DNA of 64,000 nucleotides from CAJCJE01 sp963818685 (lineage in GTDB: Bacteria; Actinomycetota; Actinomycetes; Mycobacteriales; Pseudonocardiaceae): NCBI GenBank assembly GCA_963818685.1, contig CAWFTJ010000007.1, forward strand, positions 372,001-436,000, written 5' to 3'. Position numbers and translations under genes: made by a program. Below are positions 31,130 to 40,790 of this stretch, piece by piece. The notes under the pieces were generated by a model. It was given only the letters and a program-made list of their open reading frames with translations. It was not told the DNA's origin and searched no databases. Every line of letters starts with the position of its first letter. The stretch's first letter is position 1.

Positions 31130-32275
31130 GTGTCGTTCGACGTGAGCACGGCGGACTACTACCAGCTGCTCGGCGTCGACAGGGACGCCTCGCGCTCGGC
31201 CATCAAGTCCGCCTATCGTGCCAAGGCCAGGATCAGCCATCCCGACCTCGGTGGTGACGCGCGGACGTTCACCGAGCTGCACGCGGCCTACCAGGCGCTT
31301 GTCGATCCGGTGCGGCGGGCCGCGTATGACCGGTCGTTGCGGTGGGGCACACCGATGGCGGCCCGCTCGCCGAGGTCGTGGGCGTCGGCGCCGGTGCGGC
31401 GCAGGACCGGACGCGCGGGACGTTTGCGAAACTTCGGCGAGGACAGGGATTTCGTGCCGCGTCGGCTGATTCTGGACGTGGCCACGCTGCCGTGGTGGGA
31501 GCACAGCGGGCGGGTGCGTTACCTGGTCGGCTCGGGGCCGAGCAAAGAGCAGGTGCTCGGCGCGATCGGGGCGTGGTGCGCGCTGGTGTTGCTGGCCGCA
31601 CTGCTGCCGACCGACTCGGTTCCGGTGCTGATCGTGTTGTGGACGCTGGTTGTGGCGGGTGCGCTCACCGTCGCGCGGGTGGTCTGGCTGTACCTGCGCG
31701 CGCACCGGGCGGAGCGCGCGTTCGTGCTGGAGACCGGTGGGCGCAGCGAGTTCGGCCGACCGGGGGATGAACCGGAGCAGCTCGCGGAACGGCTGACCGC
31801 GCAGGCGATCGGCGATTACCTACTGCGACTGCCTGGTGCCAAGGTCTTCCACGGCCTCACCCGACCGGGGTCGGTGTTCGCGGACGTCGATCACGCCGTC
31901 CTGCTCGGGCGGCGGCTGGTGTTGGTGGAGTCGCGGATGTGGCTGCCCGGCCACTACGAGGCCGACGCGGACGGCGCCATCTACCGCAATGGGCACGTGT
32001 TCCACGGCGGGGCGGTGCACCTGCCGGACGGAGTCGCGGACTACCGCAGGCTGCTGCCTGGTGTCGAGGTGCGTGGCGTGCTGGTCGTGCATCCCAGCCG
32101 GGCGGGCCTGCTGAGCACGGACGTGGAGGACGGGGTGGCGATCCCGCCGCTGACCGCCGAGGACTTCGTGCGGACGATCGGCGCGTGGCTCGCCGAGGAA
32201 CCGCCGTCGGTCGATCGGGAGATCTTTCGTACCGTACTCGCGCAACTCGCCACGTCAGGCACGTCAGACAGGTGA
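31130..32275 (+). CDS. J-domain protein with two membrane helices and a C-terminal NERD-like domain
   Basis: 381 residues. Residues 8-68 are a J domain with the HPD tripeptide (AKARISHPDLGGDARTF). About residues 145-195 form two membrane helices (AIGAWCALVLLAALL, VLIVLWTLVVAGALTVARVV). Residues ~225-330 resemble the nuclease-related NERD domain (GSVFADVDHAVLLGRRLVLV, ESRMWLPGHYEAD). It may recruit DnaK to the membrane through a nuclease-like or ligand-binding module. A -10-like CATAGT lies right before the GTG, so the message may be leaderless. Confidence 0.85.
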   Translation: MSFDVSTADYYQLLGVDRDASRSAIKSAYRAKARISHPDLGGDARTFTELHAAYQALVDPVRRAAYDRSLRWGTPMAARSPRSWASAPVRRRTGRAGRLRNFGEDRDFVPRRLILDVATLPWWEHSGRVRYLVGSGPSKEQVLGAIGAWCALVLLAALLPTDSVPVLIVLWTLVVAGALTVARVVWLYLRAHRAERAFVLETGGRSEFGRPGDEPEQLAERLTAQAIGDYLLRLPGAKVFHGLTRPGSVFADVDHAVLLGRRLVLVESRMWLPGHYEADADGAIYRNGHVFHGGAVHLPDGVADYRRLLPGVEVRGVLVVHPSRAGLLSTDVEDGVAIPPLTAEDFVRTIGAWLAEEPPSVDREIFRTVLAQLATSGTSDR

Positions 32276-32300
32276 CAGGTCGTCATTCCCGGTAAGGGTT

Positions 32301-32699
32301 TCAACGACGCACCGTGCGCGGGCCGAGCACGTCGGCGCCCAGTGCGTCGACCCGTCCGCGTAGTTCGCGATCGGCGGTCACCACCGCGCACTGCCGGTCC
32401 GCGCCCTCGGTGCGTACCAGGTCGACCATGGCGTCGTCGCCCGATCCGGGCGCGGCGACCACTCGCACCGTCGCCGACCCGGTCACCCGTTTCGCCTGGC
32501 CCTCGACCACCAGCACGACCTCAAGTGGCGGATCGTGCGGCCATTCGGGCAGCCCCTGCTCGGCCACTGACGCGATGGCGTCGCGCAGCCGCTCGGTCGC
32601 GGCAGCCCGGTCCCGCCACCAGCCGTCGGGTACCGAACCGACCACATTGGCCGCGTCCACGATCAGCAGCGGCCGTTTCGACTCGTTCAGGTCGGTCAT
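32301..32699 (-). CDS. NYN/PIN-like nuclease-fold protein
   Basis: 132 residues from the ATG at 32699. LLIVDAANVVGSVPDGWWRD gives the N-terminal metal-binding Asp-Asn of NYN/PIN folds; GSGDDAMVDLVRTEG supplies a second acidic cluster and CAVVTADRELRGRVDALGAD the third. Such proteins are small RNases or pyrophosphohydrolase-annotated proteins of actinobacteria. A TATACA box ends about 10 bases before the ATG, which suggests leaderless translation. Convergent with the J-domain gene. Confidence 0.8.
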   Translation of the reverse strand: MTDLNESKRPLLIVDAANVVGSVPDGWWRDRAAATERLRDAIASVAEQGLPEWPHDPPLEVVLVVEGQAKRVTGSATVRVVAAPGSGDDAMVDLVRTEGADRQCAVVTADRELRGRVDALGADVLGPRTVRR

Positions 32700-32803
32700 C
32701 CGGAGCAATGTATACGAACCGAAGTCCTTGGGTGGCGCTTGGCAAGCCTACCGCCGTCACCCGGCCATTGTGGACGGTCGACGGCGGTAGGCGTGCGTCG
32801 TGC

Positions 32804-34549
32804 TCAGCTCACGTTGATCGCGGTGTCGTCGATGACGAACGAGGTCTGCAACTCGTAGTCCTCGGTACCGGTGAACTTCAGCGTGACCGTCTGGCCCGCG
32901 TAGGCCGCGAGGCTGGCGGTGTGCTGGGTGTAACCGGTGTTGGCGTTGACGTTGGAGTACGTCGCCACCGTGCCCAGCACCGTGCCGGCGCTGTTGAGGA
33001 TCTGCACGGTCATGGTGTCGTACGCCTTGGTGCCGGTTTCCGCGGTGTCGATGTGCAGCCAGTAGCTCAACTGGTAGGTCGAGCAACCGCTGGGCAGCGT
33101 CACCGTCTGCGACAGCGTGTCGGTGGTCGCCTTGCCGTTGCCGTCCAGCCACGCGTCCCAGCTACCGCCGTGCGGCGGCTCAGAGCTGCTGTTGGAGATC
33201 ACGCCGGACGAGGCCGTCCACGGCGCCGCCGCCCCGGTCTCGAAACCGGGGTTGCCGAGCAACTGCGCGGCCGTGCAGCCACCACCCGAGTTCGGGTTGA
33301 TCGTCCAGCTGAAGCTCGTGCTGCCGCTGGCGTTCGTGGTGTCCTTCGCGGTGACCGTGACGTTCGACGTGCCGGCCGTGGTCGGCGTGCCGGAGATCAG
33401 GCCGGAGGAGGAGTTGATGGACAGGCCGGCCGGCAACCCGCTCGCCGTGTAGGACAGCGTGCCGCCTGCGGTGTCGGTCGCGTTGATCTGCACGCTCGCG
33501 GACTGGCCGACGGTGCCGGTCTGGTTGCCGGGGTTGGTCACGGTGACCGTGCCGTTGCCGCCGCTGGGCACCTTGTTGAAGTCCGCGGTGAACGTCGACT
33601 CGACCCCGTTGAGCACGCCCGAGTCGTTGATGATCAGGCCGAGCTCGCGGTTGTGGTTGAGCGAGTTGTCCGAGAAGTTCTCCGAGCCGAGGAACACCTT
33701 CGCGGTCGACGTGCCGTAGTCGGCAACGATGTCCTTGGCGTGGATGTAGAAACCCGTGCTGGAGGTGTAGGTGGTGACCTTGCCGCCCGCCGAGGTCACC
33801 TGGTTCAGTTGGGTGTTGTAGGTGCCGTTCTCGTTCTCCGCGACGACGCGCACGGTCACGCCGCGCTGCGCGTCCGCGACGATCGCGTTGACGAGCGTGG
33901 TGTCGCCGAACTCCTCCTCCTGCACGTCCAGGCTGTGCTGGGCGCCGTTGATCAGGCTGAGCAGGTGGGACTGGGAGTCGGTCGGCGACCAGACGAGGTC
34001 GTCGCCGTCACCTGGCGTGATCGGGGTTTTCGCATAGTCCGCGTTGAACACCGCGACGACCGCTGAGACGTCCGCGGGATCGGTGTCGTAGACGCCGTAG
34101 TCGCGAGAGGTCGAGTAGTAGGTGGTGTCCAGGTTGCCGGTGCTGATGTAGGACTCGGCATTGTCGACCGTGATGGTCTTCTGGTGGGTGTAGGTGAACG
34201 CGGTGGACGACCAGGTCACGCCGACTCCGCCCGAGCTCAGCGCGTTGTAGGCGGCGCTGTTCACCGACTGCTGGGCGTTGTCCAGGATGACCCGGACGTT
34301 GACGCCCGCCTTCTCCCTGTTGACCAGGTCGGTGGTGACCGTGGTGTCGCGTAACTCGTACATGGTCACGTCGATCGACGACTTCGCGCTGTTGATGAAG
34401 TTGTAGATCGCGCTCTCACCCTGGTCCGGCAGGATCTGCAGGGTGTAGGTGCCGGCGGCGTGCGCCAGCCCGGGGGCCAGGGTGGCCGCGATGGTTGCGG
34501 CACCGGCCAGGACGCTGAGCCCTAATCGGCGCGAGCGGGTGCGAAGCAT
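32804..34549 (-). CDS. secreted phospholipase D-like protein with Ig-like and C-terminal binding domains
   Basis: 581 residues from the ATG at 34549 (GAGGAGC). Signal peptide LGLSVLAGAATIAATLAPGL ending AHA. Two HKD motifs complete a PLD active site: YTHQKTITVDN (~110) and YIHAKDIVADYG (~280). A He_PIG/Ig-like domain follows (VGQSASVQINATDTAGGT, AGLSINSSSGLISGTPT), then a jelly-roll-like module (LLGNPGFETGAAAPWTAS). The enzyme is expected to cleave phosphodiester bonds (phospholipid or nucleic acid) outside the cell, with the C-terminal part binding a polymer or surface. Confidence 0.9.
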   Translation of the reverse strand: MLRTRSRRLGLSVLAGAATIAATLAPGLAHAAGTYTLQILPDQGESAIYNFINSAKSSIDVTMYELRDTTVTTDLVNREKAGVNVRVILDNAQQSVNSAAYNALSSGGVGVTWSSTAFTYTHQKTITVDNAESYISTGNLDTTYYSTSRDYGVYDTDPADVSAVVAVFNADYAKTPITPGDGDDLVWSPTDSQSHLLSLINGAQHSLDVQEEEFGDTTLVNAIVADAQRGVTVRVVAENENGTYNTQLNQVTSAGGKVTTYTSSTGFYIHAKDIVADYGTSTAKVFLGSENFSDNSLNHNRELGLIINDSGVLNGVESTFTADFNKVPSGGNGTVTVTNPGNQTGTVGQSASVQINATDTAGGTLSYTASGLPAGLSINSSSGLISGTPTTAGTSNVTVTAKDTTNASGSTSFSWTINPNSGGGCTAAQLLGNPGFETGAAAPWTASSGVISNSSSEPPHGGSWDAWLDGNGKATTDTLSQTVTLPSGCSTYQLSYWLHIDTAETGTKAYDTMTVQILNSAGTVLGTVATYSNVNANTGYTQHTASLAAYAGQTVTLKFTGTEDYELQTSFVIDDTAINVS

Positions 34550-34738
34550 GCAGGTGCTCCTCGGTTGTGTTGGGTTGCAACGACCTATTGGCATACCGAA
34601 GTGCGCCGAGGCGCGAAACCACCTGATGAATGGCGGTTTGATGAACAGCCTCGGCGCCCTGCGGTTGACGGGATGGATACGGTGCGACCAGGTCGCAAGG
34701 CGGCAATTCGCCACCCATTAACGCCTAAACTTCGCGGT

Positions 34739-34755
34739 CCGTTAAGAGTTAACGG
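34739..34755 (-). terminator. short hairpin at the end of the broken phosphodiesterase gene
   Basis: CCGTTAA-GAG-TTAACGG, a perfect 7-bp stem with a 3-base loop, overlaps the TAA stop of the minus-strand gene. Modest stem and AT-rich base; likely but not certain terminator. Confidence 0.45.
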
Positions 34756-36443
34756 CGGGTGGCGCCGGGGAGAACGGCGGTGCGTTCGATCCGCACGGCC
34801 TGCAACGCGTTCGGGTCGAGGCCGAGCAGGCGCAGGATGGTCGGGGCGATCTGGGTGGTCTCGACCGGCTCGCGTACGCGCCGAGCCGGCGCCGTACGCG
34901 TCGCGCCGGACACCACCAGCGGCACGTTGCGGTCGCTGCGGCCGCGCCGCCGTGCTCGGCGATCTTGCCTCTGCCGCCGGTGTAGACGACGCCGTGCTGC
35001 GCGACGCCGAACAGGTCCGGCACGCGCGCGTCACCGGGCTGCCACGTGGAAGTACCGCGCGGCCTCGGCGCCCGCGTAGACGGTGGTCAGACCGGCCGTG
35101 CGGTGAACGGCTTCGCGGCTTGCCGTCGATGCCGTTGCCCGTGCCGCTCTGCGCCAGCAGGTAGCTCTTGGCGAAGTCGTCGCGGCGGCCTGACTGCGGT
35201 CGGTGAGCCACAGCAGCATCGCGTCGTCGTCGATGCGCCTGCGCGACCAGGTCGCCCGCGCCAGGGTGCGGCCGCGTTCCAGGCCGCGTTCAGGCCGTCG
35301 AGGAGCGGGCCGTCGTCGATGCGGGTCAGCGCGGCGGGTTCGGTCGGCGACTGGCCGTGCTTGGCGGAGAGGATGATCGTGGTGCTGCGGTCGAGGTCGT
35401 CACGGCGTAGCTCGGTGACGAACGCGGCCGAGCTGCGTGTTGACGTAGTCCGAGCGAACTGGACAGCAGCGGGCCGGGCGTCACGCCGTCGGCGAGGTAG
35501 CCGCCGGTCAGTCCGTCGGAGGTCGGCAGCTTCTCGGCGGTGGAGACGGTCTGGAAGTTCATGCCGAAGATCGCCGGCGTGCCGACCTTGTCGGTGCGCG
35601 CTGTGGTCGTAGCCGTCGATCTCGTTGAGGACCGCCTCGACCTTGTACGTCGTCGTACTGGCGGGTGTCGGCGTTGTCGGTGGTCCAGTCGCTACCGGAG
35701 GCGCCACCGGGCACCGAGCTGTTGATCTCCGGGGTGAACAGGTCCTGGACGCCGGTGCCGGACGGGCCGTCGAGGATGTCGTAGGCCGGGTGCTTGTCCG
35801 ACCACGCGGTGCGCAGACCCGCCTGTCGTGGCGACCTCGAAGACCGTGTTCACCTTGAGGTAGCTGTGCGGGTAGACCGGCTTGCAGGTCTTCGGGTCGA
35901 CCGGCAGCTTGGCCGGGTTGATCAGCGTTCGCCGGCTTCCCGGTCATGTTCAGGATGCCGTTCGGCAGACCGGACAGGCCCTGGCCGGCGTCGATCGAGT
36001 CCTTGTTCTTGTCGAGGTCTTCCGTGAAGTCGACCTCGGTGCCGGGCTTGGCGCTCGCGCAGTCCGTGGTGCCGGCCGGCAGCAGCGCGTGGTTGTAGGT
36101 GTCGTCGTAGTAGACGCCGGTCGCGGCCGGGTCGCCGCCGGTGACCTGGGCGACCATGCCGGGGAAGGAGTCCGACGGGATCGGGGTGCTCGCGTTCGGG
36201 TACTCGACGCCGCCGCGCACCAGGCTCGGCCAGCGCCGAGTTCGGGTGCTCGCGCACGTACCAGGCGAGATCCTGCTGGTGCAGGCCGTCCACGGAGAGC
36301 AGCAGCACGTGCTGGATCCCGGTTGGACGGTGGTCGGTGTTGTTCGGCGCGCCCGTCGCCGCCGTTGCTGGGATGGCGGACGCGGCAAGGGCCGTCGCGG
36401 CGATCGCGACAGCCCTTGCGCGCCAATGGTTGTTTCTCGACAC
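34749..36443 (-). pseudogene. alkaline phosphatase-superfamily phosphodiesterase, broken by at least ten frameshifts
   Basis: The ATG at 36443 starts a signal peptide (AVAIAATALAASAIPATA) and GIQHVLLLSVDGLHQQDLAWY, the metal-site start of type I phosphodiesterase/alkaline phosphatase proteins. The reading frame then jumps repeatedly: near 36223, 35927, 35820, 35655, 35600, 35448, 35435, 35268, 35250 and several more places down to 34930. Joining frames recovers FPGMVAQVTGGDP, KVEAVLNEIDGYDHS, TTIILSAKHGQSPTEPAALT and APTILRLLGLDPNAL up to the TAA at 34749-34751. Nearly all breaks look like one extra base, with no in-frame nonsense codons, so local sequence error is as likely as true decay. 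Intact length would be about 555 residues. Confidence 0.8.
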
Positions 36444-36553
36444 CGGGTCCTCCAGGTCTGGTCGTGCTGTTTCGCTGGAGTACTCCTACATTTTGTAGGT
36501 GAACAGCGCTGAGCCGGCACATGGCGCCCAGCTGACGAGTCCCTGGTGACTTG

Positions 36554-37857
36554 TCAGAACCTTGGAATGGTGAATGTGGCAGCCACGGTCACGCCCGCCC
36601 TGTTCGTCTTCAGATGCACCGGATCGGCGACGTGCAGCAGCTTGTCGCAGCCGAGGTTGGTGAACGAGCCGGACAGCCGCTGCGCGAGGAACGTGAACAG
36701 GTTGTTGCCAGCGGCCGGGTCCGGCGAGGGCGCGACGCTGGTCAGCGCCTTGTCCGACTGGATGCGCCTGATGCCGATGCTCAGCAGGTCGCGGCAGTAC
36801 TGGCTCGGCCGCTCGCCTGCCGTGCCGACCGGTGGCTGGTCGACACCGCTGCGGTAGAGGTTGGTCTTGGCCGTGCTGGGCGCGCCGTTGATCTCGGTCA
36901 TCGGGTCGGTCGAGCGGCACCAGCGCGGCGGGCGCGGGCTGGCGGGCGGCGGCGAGCAACTCGTCGAGCGCGAGCGAGGACACCTTGCTGCCCGGATTCG
37001 TCAGGTCCGGCGCGGTGAACGGCTGGCAGCCGAGTGCGGGATCGACGAACCCGTCCAGCAACAGGTTGTCGCTGCCATTGGCCAGCGTCCGCGCGTTCGT
37101 CAGCTTCGCCGCGTTCGCGGTGGTGTTCTGCGCGATCCGCCCGTTCGGCAGGACCAGATAGCTGGTGTTGACGTTGTCGCTCTGGTCCTGGTCGATCAGG
37201 CCGAAATCACGCGTTGTCAGGCACGGTTTGCCCGTCTTTCGCCGTACCGAGTTGTGGCACGGTGAGTTTGCCCTGCGAAATCGCCTTGTTCGCGGCGGTG
37301 AAAAACGCTGGTCCGTTGCAATAGGCGACCTGGCCGAACAGCGATCCGTGGAAGCCGTTCACGCATTGTGCGGCCCCGGAGCCACGCAATGTGAGAGTGT
37401 CCCCGTTGAACCCGAACCACAGTCCGACGACCGCGCCGTTCGGCAGTTTCGGCACGATCGGCGTCGCGGCCGGTCGCGTGCGCAGGTCGATGATCAGCGG
37501 CCGGTACACCGAAAGCGCACCCGTTGCCGGATCGAGGATCGTCGCTTCGACGAACGCGGACTGCGCGGTGTTGGACTCATGGCAATGGCCTGTGGAAGCC
37601 TTGGTCGCGGTGAGCTGGTACGGGGTGGCGAGTCCGGTCGCGGACAGCGGGTTCGCCGGTACTACGAGCGTGCAGTTCGGGTTCGGATCGGCGTCGGCAG
37701 CCGCCGATCCGGCAGCGCGGGCGTTGCGCATGGTGAACACCGCGGTGACCACCGCGATGATCGCGAGCGGCAGTCCGATCACGACGATGAGTCGGCCCTT
37801 GTTGCGCCGTCGCTGATCGGTCACCCGGTGGAAATCGGAGATGTCTCGCAGCGTCAT
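36554..37857 (-). pseudogene. single-pass membrane hypothetical protein with two frameshifts
   Basis: The ATG at 37857 gives a basic N-terminus and one membrane helix (GRLIVVIGLPLAIIAVVTAV), then an extracellular part. Frame 1 runs to a TGA at 37207-37209 (GTAKDGQTVPDNA). One extra base there shifts the frame to DFGLIDQDQSDNVNTSYLVL. A second extra base near 36902 shifts to MTEINGAPSTAKTNLYRSG, ending TVAATFTIPRF. Combined length ~433 residues. Function unknown; it contains several paired cysteines. Both breaks are single-base, as in the neighbouring phosphodiesterase gene. Confidence 0.75.
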
Positions 37858-38094
37858 GTTTTACATTTCTGTGTACGGCAAATGGCCTATTTCTATCTGA
37901 TATCGGTTAGATCACGGACGGGAAACCTAGCACAGCTACGAGGGGGCGGTAACCCCTGTCGGCATGCCACAAAAAGTGGCACGAAATTGGGCATGTGAAC
38001 GTGTCGATTCGACCTGACATAGTTCGACGCGCAGATGACGGCTGGTCACCGCCTCGGAGACCGGGCCCAGCTACTGACGACACAGGGAGAAGCA

Positions 38095-38457
38095 ATGCGT
38101 TTTCTGCTGATGCACCGCCTCGACGAGAGCCTGCCCGAGGCGTGGAACCCGAGCCCGGAGTTCATCGAGAAGATGGGCGCGTTCATCCAGGAGGCCGTCG
38201 AGAACGGCACCCTGATCACGGCCGAGGGGGTGCACAAATCCGAGAAGGGCGCGATGGTGCGCAAGACACGCGGCGGCAAGATCAGCGCGACCGACGGCCC
38301 GTTCACCGAGGCCAAGGAGGTCATCGGCGGGTTCGGCCTGATCAACGCGAAGGACCGCGCCGAGGCAGTCGCCTTCGCGCAGCGCTACGCCGACCTCTTT
38401 CCCGAGGTCTCGGTCGAGGTGCGCCAGGTCGTCGAGTACGACGAGGTCCCTGCCTGA
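38095..38457 (+). CDS. YCII-related (DGPF) domain protein
   Basis: 120 residues from the ATG at 38095 after AGGGAGAAGCA. It starts MRFLLMHRLDESLPEAW and contains the family core ISATDGPFTEAKEVIGGFG followed by DRAEAVAFAQRYADL. Role unknown; such proteins are often partners of SigJ-type ECF factors, but none is adjacent here. Followed by a strong terminator. The window's first gene is a second, more distant member. Confidence 0.92.
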   Translation: MRFLLMHRLDESLPEAWNPSPEFIEKMGAFIQEAVENGTLITAEGVHKSEKGAMVRKTRGGKISATDGPFTEAKEVIGGFGLINAKDRAEAVAFAQRYADLFPEVSVEVRQVVEYDEVPA

Positions 38458-38461
38458 CCTG

Positions 38462-38506
38462 CCGAACTCCGCTCGCGCCGGAGCGACCGGCGCGAGCGGA
38501 GTTCGG
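38462..38506. terminator. strong bidirectional terminator
   Basis: A perfect 20-bp stem (38462-38481 with 38487-38506) and a 5-base loop AGCGA, ending next to the stop codon of the sedolisin gene at 38509. It serves the converging YCII and S53 genes. Confidence 0.85.
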
Positions 38507-38508
38507 TG

Positions 38509-39915
38509 TTACTTCAGAGCCTTGACCAGGTCGGGGACGAACACCGACAGGTCGTCGATGGTGCCCCAACCGGAGACCACGTCGTAGCCGGGCGCCGCTG
38601 AGTAGCCGGGCACGGTGCTGACCACCGGGTTGAGCTGGTTGCTGCCGCTGACCACGTCAAGCAGGCCGTCCCCGGTGCCGGCCGGGCCGAGCCTGGTGTA
38701 CAGGGCCTTGTCGATGTTGCCCAGGTTGCGGCCGTGGTTGGCCTGCACGGCCAGGGCGAGCGCCCCGGCGAACAGCGGGCTGGCCTCGGAGGTGCCGTCC
38801 GTGCCGTGCATGGTGATGTCCGGGTAGGACCGCATCGTGCTACCGGTCACCTTCTTGACGTCGCTCTGCCACGACGGCCTCGCGTAGATCGCGGACAGCG
38901 CGGCGCCGGAGGAGCTGTTCTCGGCCACGGTCGCGTTGACGTTCCAGATCGTGTCCGGGGTCGTGGCCCGCTGCGCGGGGGTGGTCGGCGGGAAGACGCC
39001 GGTGTCCTGGTTCTCACCGGCGAACGCGGTGCCGCCGAGCGCGGTCACGTACGGGGTGTCGGCTGGCCACGCCGCCTCGCGGAACGGGAACAACGAACTG
39101 GCGTCCGACTCCCAGCTGGTCGGACCGTTGTCACCGGAGCAGGCGACCAGGGTGATGCCGGCCGCGCTGGCGCGCCGCAGCGTCGGGTCGAGCAGCTGCT
39201 TCGTCGCCGAGCGCGAAGGGAAGGTGTCCTCGCTCGCGTAGAACGACATCGACACGACGTTGGCCAGCTTGTGCACGCGCAGGTAGTCGATGGCGGTCAT
39301 CATCTCGGGCAGGCCGACCATGCCCTCGGTCTCGTCGACCGGGGTCGCCGCGATGACAATGGTCGCGCCGGGCGCCAGTTCGTGCACGGACTCGACGTCC
39401 AGGTCGGTCTCGCCGGCCCAGCCGAGGCAGTCCGAGTAGGCGGTCGGGTTGCTGTTCCGCAGCGACGCGCAGCTCGGCACCGCACCGGCCGGTTCGAGCT
39501 GGGACACCTGGGCGGGCGGCAGGCCCTCGTCGGTGTCGAAGGTGCTCATCACCTGGCCGATGTTCGGGTCGCCGAAGGAGTCGATGACGGCGACGGTGGC
39601 ACCCGCGCCGGTGACGCCGGCGTTCCACTCGGTCGGCGCGCCGTAGGCGGTCGCCCTCGGGAACAGCGTTGCCGCCTGCGCCATCGAAGCATTGGCGTGC
39701 CCCCGCACGGCACCGCTGGCGGCGAGGATGCTCTCCATCGCCTTCGCTCTGCCCCGAGCGGTCGGCTGCGCGCCGACCTGCTCGGCGGCCGAGGAGAAGT
39801 GGTGTCTGGCCGGTGCCTTGGCCGGAGCGCTCGCCCCGGCCGCCGGCACCGCGAGCGCGCCGAGCGCGACGACGGTCGCCGCCAACCCGACCACCACGGT
39901 ACGTCCTGTACCCAT
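38509..39915 (-). CDS. secreted S53 family peptidase (sedolisin)
   Basis: 468 residues. Signal peptide VVVGLAATVVALGALAVPAA. Catalytic residues are visible: Glu and Asp in WAGETDLDVESVHEL, oxyanion Asp in VACSGDNGPT and Ser in GTDGTSEASPLFAG. The family's calcium site is expected near GYDVVSGWGTIDD at the end. Sedolisins are acid-acting serine-carboxyl endopeptidases secreted for nutrition. It differs from the second S53 member at 55710 in being a secreted soluble protein rather than a lipoprotein, and its propeptide looks short. Confidence 0.93.
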   Translation of the reverse strand: MGTGRTVVVGLAATVVALGALAVPAAGASAPAKAPARHHFSSAAEQVGAQPTARGRAKAMESILAASGAVRGHANASMAQAATLFPRATAYGAPTEWNAGVTGAGATVAVIDSFGDPNIGQVMSTFDTDEGLPPAQVSQLEPAGAVPSCASLRNSNPTAYSDCLGWAGETDLDVESVHELAPGATIVIAATPVDETEGMVGLPEMMTAIDYLRVHKLANVVSMSFYASEDTFPSRSATKQLLDPTLRRASAAGITLVACSGDNGPTSWESDASSLFPFREAAWPADTPYVTALGGTAFAGENQDTGVFPPTTPAQRATTPDTIWNVNATVAENSSSGAALSAIYARPSWQSDVKKVTGSTMRSYPDITMHGTDGTSEASPLFAGALALAVQANHGRNLGNIDKALYTRLGPAGTGDGLLDVVSGSNQLNPVVSTVPGYSAAPGYDVVSGWGTIDDLSVFVPDLVKALK

Positions 39916-40032
39916 CGGTAAGCCCTTTCCCCAAGAAACTCGTCTGTCAGTCCACTCCGGACAGATGCGTCCGGAGACCCGCCGGGCAGACCATCATGGT
40001 GTCGGGGTCAGGTCAAGAGCCTAAAGTCTGGA

Positions 40033-40548
40033 ATGACGCTCGCCCGGTCGCGCTACCCTTCCTCGGTGGCTTCGTTATGGGAGATCGCCGGCTGTATCGC
40101 CGCGGCGGGCGGCATTGGCGGCGTGGTCGCCGCGCTGCTGTCCGAGGACAAGGGCTTCGTCCTGCCGACCAGGATGACCAACGCCGTCGACGGCACCAAG
40201 ACCAACGTGATCCGGCCCGGCTTCATCGGCCTGATCCTGATCGGCGCTGTCGCCGCCACCGCGTCGTGGGCCCTCTATGGTCCCGCCGCCGACCTGGTGC
40301 TGCTCAGCACCTCGCCGACGGGCGAGGCCGAGGGTGCGGCCAACCTCACCCTGGCTGCCATCGGCGGCGCCGTGCTGCTCGGCGTCGGTGGCTCCAAGTG
40401 GATCTCCGGCCAGGTCGACAAGACCCTGCTCCGCCAGACCGCCAGCGTCGCGGCCGGTCGCAAACCCGCCAACCCTGAGGTCGCCCATTTGATCGCCACC
40501 GCTGCGCCGTCCCAGGCGTTGCAGGCCGCGCAGACCATGCAGGTCTGA
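40033..40548 (+). CDS. membrane protein of unknown function
   Basis: 171 residues with three hydrophobic segments (IAGCIAAAGGIGGVVAALL, FIGLILIGAVAATASWALYG, LTLAAIGGAVLLGVGGSKW). A polar cytosolic or external tail follows (VAAGRKPANPEVAHLIATAA). No family recognised. It is divergent from the sedolisin gene (117 bases). The 242-bp region after it holds the promoter and leader of the alginate lyase and nothing else that I can identify. Confidence 0.75.
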   Translation: MTLARSRYPSSVASLWEIAGCIAAAGGIGGVVAALLSEDKGFVLPTRMTNAVDGTKTNVIRPGFIGLILIGAVAATASWALYGPAADLVLLSTSPTGEAEGAANLTLAAIGGAVLLGVGGSKWISGQVDKTLLRQTASVAAGRKPANPEVAHLIATAAPSQALQAAQTMQV

Positions 40549-40790
40549 TGTAGACGGTGTGGTTGGCGCTCTGCGATCGTCGAGGCGGGCCGGGTTGGCC
40601 AGGCTGGGGCGCGGAACGCGGCGAGTTGATTCTGGCTGATGTCGTCGAGGTCGGCCGGCGTACCGACATTGTTAATACTCCGGCGTTGACGTCGGCACGC
40701 TTCGCAAGTAGTTTTCGACATGTGCCGCCTATGTGGCGCGATTCACATATATGAACGGCAGGTCGGATTGACAGCTTAAGGAGATGTGCA

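Noticed and set aside
34749..36443. Programmed frameshifting in the phosphodiesterase gene
   Set aside because: Too many shifts (ten or more), no slippery heptamers or common context; errors or decay explain it better.
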